The notes under the pieces are model-generated. The model was given only the letters and a program-made list of their open reading frames with translations. It searched no databases and had not been told where the DNA came from. Positions 52,729-64,000 of a stretch of DNA of 64,000 nucleotides are shown here, piece by piece. The stretch's first letter is position 1. Each line of letters begins with the position of its first letter. The stretch comes from Inonotus obliquus (lineage: Eukaryota > Basidiomycota > Agaricomycetes > Hymenochaetales > Hymenochaetaceae): assembly GCA_032164295.1 (NCBI GenBank), contig JAJHTX010000001.1, positions 2,728,001 to 2,792,000 on the forward strand. The letters run 5' to 3'. Made by a program: the position numbers and the translations under genes.

Positions 52729-53434
52729 ATGGTCAACCTCCGCTCTCAAAAGCGACTTGCTGCCTCCGTCGCTGGTGTTGGCAAGCGCAAGATCTGGCTC
52801 GATCCCGCAGAGCAGTCGGAGATTGGCAATGCCAACTCTCGAACTCACGTCAAAAAGCTCATCAAAGATGGGCGCATTATCATCAAGCCCACTACTGTCC
52901 ACTCCCGCGCGCGCACCCGTGACTTGCACGCAGCGAAGCGCAAGGGTCGTCACACTGGCCCCGGTAAACGAAAGGGTACTGCAGAGGCGCGTATGCCCAC
53001 GAAGGTGCAATGGATGCGCAGGCAGCGTGTACTCAGGCGGCTGTTGAGGAAGTATCGTGAGGCAGGCAAAATTGACAAGCATCTGTGAGTATCTCGTGAA
53101 CATCAACGTTATCTAGAACAGCATTTCATATGAACACCCGATTGCTCCAACCTAAAGCTACCATTCCCTTTACCTCAAGTCGAAGGGTAACGTTTTTAAG
53201 AACAAACGCGTTTTGATGGAATACATTCATAAAGCTAAGGCTGAGAAGACACGCACAAAGATTTTGAGCGACCAGATGGAAGCTCGCCGAGTCAAGAACA
53301 AGGTACGTCTGGCTAGGAATACAGAAGACGAGTACTCATATCAATTACAGGCAGCTCGTGAACGTCGCCAGGCTCGACTGTTGGAAAAGAGGCAGGCGAT
53401 CATTGCCATTGAGCATGAGGACGTCAAAGAATAA
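52729..53434 (+). CDS. RPL19: 60S ribosomal protein eL19
   Basis: Large-subunit cytosolic ribosomal protein. Three exons (52729-53084, 53158-53302, 53351-53434) sum to 585 nt, 194 residues, the normal length. Near-invariant segments: [98 protein letters not shown], and the helical basic tail [14 protein letters not shown]. The ATG directly starts the conserved MVNL sequence. The AG 11 bases before the ATG could end a 5' UTR intron, common in ribosomal protein genes. Codon use is strongly C-ended (GTC, CTC, AAG), fitting very high expression. Confidence 0.97.
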
Positions 53435-53726
53435 TTGCTTTGCATATAAAACATCATTTTGCGCTGTATTCATGTTTTATGTGCGATCATCATATGCCAT
53501 ACCGCGTCTTTATGCCCTCATTAATCTACTATTGTGATTGTGTGATACTAAAGTCGGAGAGTGATGACGGTTGTTTGGAATGTTAGTTGAATGCGATACT
53601 TGTCGCGTACTCGCGCTTCCTTGTCTTGCCATCGTGTCTTTAGTCAGTCACGACCAAACTTTCTTCGCTCGTGCTCCTACGACTGGAGAATTTTACGACG
53701 TCAGACACGCCCTGTGACTATGCAAT

Positions 53727-56326
<2,600 letters not shown>

Positions 56327-56585
56327 TCCCACTGTTGTCGTGTTCTATTTTCGGATTGTTTATTTTATGTACATTTATTTGGCTCTATTTGGTATGAGCA
56401 ACACTTGGGCACAGCAGGCAGTGCGCTTGACTCCTCGCCTTCGCCACTGTCAACCAATTCACAGAATCCGTCTCTCGTTTCTTCTTGGATAGACTATAAC
56501 CGCTTCTTGTGACTTTCCAACCCGAGCTCGCTTGATAACATTCACTACTGCCCTAAACGTGTCTTATGCCACCCAACGACTCGCA

Positions 56586-59291
56586 ATGAACTCATGCCAG
56601 AGTAGCGGCTTCTCACCGGTGAAGGGATTCAAGGTTAGTATGCACGCTCTCAATGGCTAACTCATCAAGTGACAGAGTCCAACGGTCGTTCAATCCCCGG
56701 TTTTACCTACTTGTAACATTGCTTCCTTGCCCGTAACTCCAACACCGCATAAGGAGACGGATCCCATCCCAGTATATGTAAATTTCGAGCTTCCCGTACG
56801 GGATTCTCATCGCTAACTCAAAGAGTTTCCAGGGAATGGACTCTGGAAGGCTGAATATACCAACAGTGACCCTATGCGAGTCTGGCTATGTAGGGAAGGC
56901 ACAGATCTCCGGACTGGACCATAGCGATAGCTTTCACATTGAAGTGAGTGGATTCATTGATACAGAGCTATCTAATAATGAGCTCATGAGTATAACCACG
57001 CCTCAGCACATTCCGAACGTTAAGGAGATAGATCCAGAGTGGGAGCATGACGAAATTGATGTGGGTGTCGAAAGAACACATTTCGAGCGCAAGGCTCACC
57101 TTACGTAGGAGATCATGGTCATTTCGCCGAAACTGAAAGCCCGCAATTCTTTTCTTGATCTTGGAGAAACCGAGGTAAGATTCTAGTGCTTTCATCGATC
57201 AGCGCATGGTAGTTAATAGTTTCAGCAACATGGAATCAACGATTTTGAGGTGCTGAAAGTTGTCGGAAAGGAACCATCCTTGCAAACTATATTGGCTCGC
57301 AGCTGCTCGGACTTTGGTTTGTACGCAATCAAGACGCTAGGGAAGCGTGCGGCTTCCACTCCAAATCTCTTGAAGCATGTTCGCTCTGAGCAGACCTGCC
57401 TGAGAATTGTCACAGAAGGTGGCTGCCCATTTCTCCCAAAACTTCACAGAAGTTTCCATGATGATACTCGATTATATATGGTTCTTGTGAGGGTTATCAA
57501 GACCCCTATTCTGGCGGAGAGTTCTCATTTGACTTCGTCAGGATACTTATCCTGGTGGGAACATCGCAATGCATCTGGATAGAGAGGGACCATTCGCACC
57601 CGACAGAGCAAGGTTTTACGCGTGTGAGATCGTAAGTGTTATCACTGCTATCGCGTAAGGAATGAATTGGTTAATCTGCAACAGATCTCGGCATTGTCGT
57701 TCCTACATTCACTGCGCATCGTCCATCGCGATGTCAAGCCAGAGAATGTTATGATCGGATCCGATGGCCACATTGTTTTGACGAACTTCAGTTGCGCTAA
57801 GATCCTTGATCAGTGCGAAAGCACTGACTCGGATTGCGGAACGAGGGAATTCGAGGCGCCAGAGAGAATTTTAGGCTGGGCTTACGACTTTGCAGTCGAC
57901 GTCTGGAGCTTCGGTGTTCTCTTATGCATCATGCATTTTGGCCAGGTAGACAAAAACATGGCTTTTTGAGCTCCAACTGAAGATGGTTATTATCTTCCTA
58001 GCACCCATTTCTTGAAGGAGACGAACTGGATCCGCTTCTGATCATGCAAAAACGCATCCTTCGGGGCCAAGAACCGAGTCACCCTAGTCGATTAGTCCCA
58101 ATTGCCGAATGGAATTTGATCAAGAAGGTAAGAATTGGTTCACTACTTGAACCATGATTGATAATCCGCCCCTCAGTGTCTGGAGAGGAATGCTCTATTG
58201 CGTCCTGAGATACGGCAAGTGAAGTCTCATGAATATTTCTTGGGAATGTAAGAATCAGAAAATTACCATGAACATATAACTCACAGATCCCAATTAGTGA
58301 CTGGGATCGGGTAGAGAACAAAAAGTATCCTGGTCGGTGAAAAATCTACCCACGGACCAACTGAAACTCACGTCTTGCCTCTACAGCGCCTTACGTTCCG
58401 TATGGGGATGAGGTTGATCTACTAGGAGTCGACGAAGAAATTTTTCACTTTTATGATAGGTCGGATCTCCTTGCGCTAGACGATAGTTCTATCACAGACA
58501 CGGATTTTGACGGCTTCACCTTCACGTGGGATCCTTCTCAAGCATCAAGCGATAAGACTGCTGTACATATAGTCCCTGATCCTGCAGATCTTGCATCCTC
58601 GGTCTCGGAGAGCACTTCAGGAAGGAAGAACACTATCCGAAGCATCTTGAAGCATCCCTCAATATACTTTGCCGGAGACCCGAAGTCAAATGACATTGAC
58701 CCTAGCGACTTCCTCGATCTTCATAGATCAGCATCTAGAATACGCCTCGGCACGCATTCCCAGCGACCCAGGAGGTTGCAGAAAAAACATCTGTCTGGAG
58801 CTGGAGCGAGAGCATCAGTTCTGTCGAGTCGGAAGTCTATGATGTCGATCCTCACCGATATCAGTGTGGGAAGGGTAGGAAGAAGAAAATGTGCTTACCG
58901 TGTTAACTGCTCTGGGGGAAGTGAAAGCCCGGACCCAGGGGAGTCCGTCACCTTGCCCAATGGTATTATTCGGACCGGCCAAGGGATAGGTTTTACATAT
59001 GCCCCGCAAGCGTCTCGTTCGCGACTGTCTCTGTCCTCAACGAAGAACCGATCATGTTTCAAGGGCATCTCGACGCTATTCAGTAAACTCAGGAATTCAC
59101 CAGAGGATCTACCCAGGTCGAAGGGTGAAGTCATGCAGCAAATCTACGGTAGCACCTGGAGCTTGCGCACGAACGAGGCGCAAATGTCAACAGTCTCTTT
59201 CGCTTTGCCTGAAGGTCTAGGGCGCCGGATAGATTCTCCGGATATGCAGGTGCAGCACTCGACGCAGTCTTGCTCAATTAAGCAGTCATGA
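56586..59291 (+). CDS. AGC-type kinase-like protein, probable pseudokinase
   Basis: Twelve to thirteen exons between 56586-56633 and 58387-59291; with the 56,833-57,060 segment unspliced the coding length is 2,193 nt, 730 residues. A short unique N-terminus precedes a kinase fold: NDFEVLKVVGKEPSLQ (the glycine-rich loop is lost), YAIKTLGKRA (VAIK lysine kept), LPKLHRSFHDDTRLYMVL, YPGGNIAMHLDREGPFAPDR, HRDVKPENVMIGSDGHIVLT then NFS in place of DFG, FEAPERILGWAYDFAVDVWS, and HPFLEGDELDPLLIMQKRIL typical of AGC C-lobes. The tail of ~300 residues is Ser-rich. Loss of the DFG aspartate and loop glycines implies loss of normal phosphotransfer, while the catalytic-loop Asp is retained. Alternative splicing at 56,944-57,006 (63 nt, in frame) is possible. 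Confidence 0.8.
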
Positions 59292-59498
59292 ACCTTCGGG
59301 ACTGTCCGGTGGATGTTGTTTGCAGTTACATGCTATAAGCGTCTTTTCCGTCAATCGGTCATGTCGATTACCAGCATCGCTTTGTAGCCCATGTTTGATT
59401 AGAACTGTGTGCCAAACGAGCTCTATTCAGAGACTTCGATAGTAAACTCCAATTTGTCGTTTGTCCACTTGACTGATACCCTGTACGGCAACTATCAG

Positions 59499-60453
59499 CT
59501 ATCCGCCGTATTGACTCGATTCAAATACTTGCTTTGTAAGATCCTCGACAATATAATCCGGGCTGGATTTGGCGATTATGGATTGCTTGGAATGCGAAGT
59601 ACACACGGCCAGGGTCCTACATCCGGCACTGCGTCCGGAATTCAAGCCTGATGGAGCGTCTTCGACTACCAAACAGTTCTGGGGGGCAACACCGCAGCAT
59701 TCTGCAGCTTTCAAGTACGGATCAGGGTAAGGCTTGCCACGCTGAACGTCATTTGAGGTTACGAGTTGGGCTGAAGAAGGTGCGGGAATGCCGCATGCTG
59801 CCAGTGCGCGGGGCGTGTATACCATCGTTGCTGACGTCGCAATAACCCATGAGTGCTTCTGAGACTCTTGAGATGGATTTCCAGCCTGAATCTGTGCACA
59901 ATAGCGTGAGACTAATTCATTGCTCCAAGTTTCAGATAGAGAACAAACCGCTTTGATCAAATCGATCGCGCCTGGAAGGGCGACTGGCCCACCCTTGAGA
60001 ACCTCTTCCTCGAATCTTTCCACTTCTGCCTAGAATCATTGATATATTTTGGAGTGTCCGGTATACTTCACTCTATTTTACGTCGAGAAGCATGTGAAGA
60101 GTGATACTGACTAGAAGCTTCGTTTCGTTGGTGATGTTACAGTGCTCCCTGAGCGTGTCGTAGACCCTACGTCCGTGTGATGCGTGTGCGACTACGTCAG
60201 CGTCGAAGCCGTAATCCTTTGCGAAGGTGTCCCAAGCATTCAGTACGCCTGGTGTAGAGTCTATAAGGGTTCTGCGTTCGAGCGAAATGAAGGGTTCTCC
60301 AGGTCAGTATTGAAGAAAAATGTAATGAGTAAAAGTTGTATTCACCCGTCCATATCAAACAGAACCTAGCATGCAGGATAAGGTCAGTTGCTGCTAAAAA
60401 TAAATAGGGGACGCCGCACTAACAGCATCCACGACGATCGTATGTATGGCCAT
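59499..60453 (-). CDS. HAD-superfamily sugar/polyol phosphatase
   Basis: Haloacid-dehalogenase-type phosphatase of the glycerol-phosphatase / 2-deoxyglucose-6-phosphatase group. Four exons (60453-60424, 60365-60346, 60271-60112, 60029-59499) sum to 741 nt, 246 residues, matching the family. Motif I is VLFDMDGTLIDSTPGV (its first exon pair splits it, with a 20-nt exon coding VLFDMDG), motif II is SWVIATSATMVYTPRAL, motif III the Lys in RGKPYPDPYLKAA, motif IV VVEDAPSGL. The alpha-helical cap with HGRRVYDTLREHC sets substrate specificity; I cannot say which sugar or polyol phosphate is used. Confidence 0.92.
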
Positions 60454-61146
60454 TCCAGCTAGGTCCAAGTCAAGGATGATCTGGCTGATCACTAGCCATC
60501 CCTACCAGTGTCGGAAATCGCCGAGTAACCTTATCAGTGGGATCAGCGTATCCGCCCTCAACGAAACAATACGGAACGGAAGTCGTGACTCACTTCCACT
60601 CACTCTGTCGACTTGGGACTAATGCTAGCACGTTCTGTTGCATAGCGACACGTGTTCCGAATGACGTCTTTTTCACGAAGCACTTGGCTTGGTGGTTGAT
60701 TAGGCCACTGAAGCCACGCTGACTACACGGCAGGCAGAGACGATACCCACCGTATCAGCAAATAAGGTATTCCCCACTCGATACGAGTCAATACGCTGGA
60801 TCCGGCTTCATTGTTCTGGGTAACATATTTTTTCCCGGAAGGAGCAAGGTCCAAGCTTGAACGAATCAGAAAACAAAGGCGGGAAATGCCGCAGCGGACT
60901 GGGCTATTGTTCAAAGTTGAAAGGTTGCCATAAACATCATGTGGATTAGAAATGATTTGCTGCTGCAGGCCACAAAGCCCTGTGGACGCGTCCTTTAAAA
61001 GGGGTGAGGCCAAGGCTTGCGGTCGGTTTTCTCTCTCCCCGAATACACACCATCAGACTCTAGCTGGCTGGGTTCTCGCTCCTTCGACCTTCGTCGACGA
61101 CCTGGTGTCCTTCCTCCCCTTTCTATTATTCTGATCGTTCTCGTCG
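60454..61146. other. Divergent intergenic region
   Basis: About 690 bp between the HAD phosphatase (-) and the secreted CBM19-like gene (+). Short frames only; a pyrimidine-rich stretch (61,025-61,135) precedes the secreted-protein ATG. Confidence 0.5.
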
Positions 61147-62579
61147 ATGAGGACCATGATGATGTCTATCGCTGCATTCTACGTTCTTTCCTTGACTTCA
61201 AGTATTCTTGCTAGGCCGGCCCCTCAAGATTCTTCCTTCCAACTTCAGAACGGATTTGATGCTATTGGACAAAAGTATGTGGCTTGTATTGGAAATCGGA
61301 CCAATCGTTCTAATCCTCACTCCCTTTCTTCTGAATAGCAATGAGTTTGCGACTCTGACGCCTGATTCACCGTGCGATGAAGGCACGAACGCATGTGTAA
61401 ACCAGGAGTTTGCGCAATGCGTTGGAGGGAGATTTCAGTTGACGTCGTGCGGCTCCGGACTTGTGTATGCCATTTCTCGTTCTTTCATCGAGTATTCAGC
61501 CGGTAACTGACATTCATCGCACTGTAGATGCGCTTCTCTACCTCTTGTTAACGCCCCTGGAACAAGCGTTACTTGTACAACAGCGGAGGATAGAGACGGG
61601 CGCATTTCTGCTACTGGTGCAAGCGGTGGTGGTGGGAACGGAAACTCGAATGAGGGTTCGGACGCACCACCCCCGCCGGACAACAACAACGGCAATAACA
61701 ACAACGGCAATAACAATGGCGGCAATGGCAATAACAACAACAACGGTGACCTTCAGACCTCGCTGTGCTTGGATCCTTCACTTGTGCAGACGGGATTCCA
61801 GAGTGACGGTCAGCAAGAGCCAGCGGATAATCAAGTTCCTTCGGCGACGTCGTCGAATAACTTCATCAACTTCTGCGCGACAGTTGATCGCCCTCTGTCG
61901 AATGGTCAGCAGATCATAGAAGGCTCGTGTAATGCGTGAGTGTTTCCCCAAGAGAAGTGGCTTGAAATGTGTGGCTGACTCTTTGTGTGAATTATACATT
62001 CATTTGCTTTCTCCCCAATCTGGAATCACGAATACTACTAGTGCACCTATGGGTGTGATTGCGTCCGTGTTCAACATGCCCTCGGCAAAATTTCAGTCCC
62101 CCAGGAATCTGGACACCATCCCACCGGGGACTTTCACGATAAGACTTGCCGTTAACAACCTCGTCACAGGCAACTTCGTCAATCCCAACTCGAATTACTT
62201 CTCCGCTCCTCAAACTGTTGATGGAAATGGTAACATCATCGGACATTCACATGTTGCTATTGAAAGGATCAATAGTTTGACGGATACGGCCGTACTCGAC
62301 CCTTCGCAGTTCGTGTTTTTCAAGGGGTTGAATGCTAGAGCGCAAGATGGTGTGTTGTCCGTAGAGGTGACGGATGGTTTGCCTCCAGGCACCTATCGTC
62401 TAGCAAGCATCAACAGTGCCGCGAATCATCAACCTGTCCTCGTGGCAGTCGCACAACACGGTTCATTAGACGACATGATATATGTGCGTGTTTATCGCGT
62501 TTTTTTTCCTAATGGGCGCCTCATGCTAAGCTGATGTTATTATCCTTTGTAGTTCACTGTATCAGAGGGCGGGAACTAA
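61147..62579 (+). CDS. Secreted protein with CBM19-like chitin-binding domain
   Basis: Five exons (61147-61274, 61339-61464, 61528-61935, 62042-62483, 62553-62579) sum to 1,131 nt, 376 residues. A signal peptide (MMMSIAAFYVLSLTSSILAR) leads to a Cys-rich module CDEGTNACVNQEFAQCVGGR, FQLTSCGSGLVCASLPLVN, TSVTCTTAEDRDGRI, the pattern of fungal carbohydrate-binding module 19 (chitin). A Gly/Asn linker (NNNGNNNNGNNNGG) follows, then a ~230-residue domain conserved in basidiomycete secretomes: CLDPSLVQTGFQ, FNMPSAKFQSPRNLDTIPPG, HSHVAIERINSL, GVLSVEVTDGLPPGTYRLAS and VAVAQHGSLDDMIYFTVS. Its function is not known to me. It is probably targeted to the cell wall or to chitin outside the cell. Confidence 0.85.
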
Positions 62580-62929
62580 AGAAACGAAGCGTACTCTCGT
62601 CATTACTTTCATACTCATTATTTGTATCGTTATATCAAGTCTCGTATACGGTACTATAGACCTGTAAATTTTTATCGTTCACTCTCCATTTCCTGTCCTT
62701 CCTTTATGTTTGTATCTATGACATTCATTTGCATCTTATTTCATTTCCCATACGTCTGAGTTGCCATCTATCTGCACGAAAGGTTGTCACTCCTCGCTAC
62801 ACGCGAGAGAAATAGTCTGAATTCTAATGTTCTCATTGCTACACATGATCAAGAAACATAAAAAAAGGAACACGACAATACTCTAATCCGGCTTGGTCCA
62901 AAACAGAAAGGACGATAATTAATTTAAAG
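62580..62929. other. Convergent intergenic region
   Basis: About 350 bp, AT-rich, between the secreted protein and ERG5 stops. Nothing seen. Confidence 0.5.
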
Positions 62930-64000
62930 TTAAGTTCGTACCCGAGGGCGAAACTTGAGCCTGCATCCATCTTTGGGGAATACTGTTGCAATTAGTCTAA
63001 TCACATTAATGAGTAACTGTTCCGGCACGTTCACTCGAGGAAAGATACACTTACTCTACTTCTTTGCTCAAGGGAGTCACCTCATGCTCCCACTCCATGA
63101 AAGCAAGGGCATCAGACATGCAAATCGCGATGTTCATGTACACGTATTCAATGCCAATACAACGATGAGGGCCGGAGCCGAAGACGAGATAGTTGCGTGG
63201 ATTCGTGTTCGCGCTGCTCTCTGGGTCCAACCAGCGTTCTGGGACAAGTGTGCTGGGCTCAGGATAAACCTTGGGGTCGTGGAGGGAAGGGTAAATAGAA
63301 GGTATGATCATGCTATTCACAGGTACGGTGTAGTCGGGCGAGATTTGGAATGGCTTTGTGCATTTGTACGGGACCATGCTGACAGGAGGCATGAGACGCA
63401 GACTCTCCTTCACGAATGCGCGAAGGTAAGGCATATCGTCAAGCATTTCAAGCGTCAATGGTTTTTCAGGGTCGTCTCCTCGGACTCGGTCGGACTCGGC
63501 TCTGACTTTTGCGAGGAGGTCGTGACGTTCGGACAAGTGTTGGAAGGCATAGATGAGACCGCTAGACATAGCGTCCTGGCTGGCAAAAAGGAAGGAGAAG
63601 AGGACCATGGCCATCTCACGGTCACTGAATTCGCGCCGGCCTTTGTATGATGGATTTGCTAACTCGCGCACCCACGCATCCAACATGCATTCAGGATCGT
63701 TACCTGCCGCCATTGAAATCTTGCTATTCTTTGCGGCAAGTTCGAGCCATTTTATCGCAACTTTACGGGCTTGAATGGCCTTGTAAACCTTCGTTCCTGG
63801 AACGGCCAGTGGGAAGTTGACGAGCTCGAGCGCTCGGGTAATGAGCCAGTATTTGTCGTTGATTTCTTGTGTTGCAGCCTCGGGGATATGATTGCCACAA
63901 AATACACGGAGCGACGTATCCATGTTCATGGTACGAACCAAGAACATGATCGGTTGTGCCGACGGATTCTTCCTGGCAGATTCCAGCCACTGCGAGAAAT
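62930..64000 (-). CDS. ERG5: Sterol C-22 desaturase, cytochrome P450 CYP61 (5' part outside window)
   Basis: ER-bound P450 that introduces the C-22 double bond of ergosterol. Only the C-terminal ~340 residues are inside the window; the frame is open to base 64,000. The I-helix is AMVLFSFLFASQDAMSSGLI, the K-helix ExxR is in AFVKESLRLMPPVSMVPYK, PERW follows (PSTLVPERWLDPES), and the haem loop is VFGSGPHRCIGIEYVYMNIA. FLFASQDA is diagnostic of CYP61. The C-terminal FPKDGCRLKFRPRV is conserved; to reach it in frame I infer a 44-nt intron with a GTAGAG donor after PLSKE (about 63,051-63,008), which places the stop at 62,930. A GTAAGT donor a few bases later would give the wrong frame. Confidence 0.92.

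Overview
This window is nuclear DNA of a filamentous basidiomycete, most likely an Agaricomycete. Supporting evidence: genes every ~2 kb, many 45-75 nt GT-AG introns with very short exons, an ergosterol C-22 desaturase, fungal-type ammonium permease, Pex10 and MYST acetyltransferase genes, and a cytoplasmic dynein heavy chain split into separate tail and motor genes, an arrangement published for Schizophyllum commune. I place about 29 genes. For most multi-exon genes the exon lengths I reconstructed sum to a multiple of three and restore the family's conserved reading frame. No transposons, rRNA, tRNA or CRISPR arrays were seen.

Layout. 1-9,903 (-): dynein motor half (linker, AAA1-AAA6, stalk), running off the left edge. 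10.1-13.1 kb: Sm protein E, Pex10, an Mgr2/Romo1 homologue. 14.1-21.2 kb: hypothetical CPNC protein, homoserine kinase, a 1,166-residue Ser-rich protein. 21.8-27.7 kb: a Kre9-like single-pass membrane protein, an orphan protein, a class II aldolase/adducin protein, a polytopic membrane protein. 28.5-33.5 kb: ammonium transporter, mitoribosomal uS8m, prenylcysteine-oxidase-like protein (with an apparent frameshift). 33.9-39.8 kb: F-box protein, dienelactone hydrolase, mitochondrial LEA-like protein, membrane-anchored SDR. 40.5-44.6 kb (+): dynein tail half. 45.1-49 kb: homoserine O-acetyltransferase and Vps4. 49.5-53.4 kb: Hal4/Sat4-like kinase and ribosomal protein eL19. 53.7-60.5 kb: MYST acetyltransferase, a degenerate AGC-type kinase, a HAD phosphatase. 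61.1-64 kb: secreted CBM19-like protein and the 3' part of ERG5/CYP61.

The main result is the dynein pair. The tail gene (40,541-44,575, +) ends, and the motor gene (9,903 to <1, -) begins, at the same point of the ancestral protein, with no conserved residues lost or duplicated. The two halves are divergent and ~31 kb apart. That is the geometry left by one ~34.7-kb inversion with one breakpoint inside an intact dynein gene. The motor half now starts with a two-codon exon plus an intron, 188 bp from the divergent SmE start codon, so it may have captured that promoter. The split itself is known in Agaricomycetes; the linked arrangement and inferred mechanism are what deserve follow-up.

Other points: a 4-nt microexon in the Mgr2 homologue, three GC-AG introns, a probable pseudokinase (DFG to NFS, no glycine loop), two divergent start codons sharing one CATG, and both homoserine-consuming branch-point enzymes (threonine and methionine) in one window.
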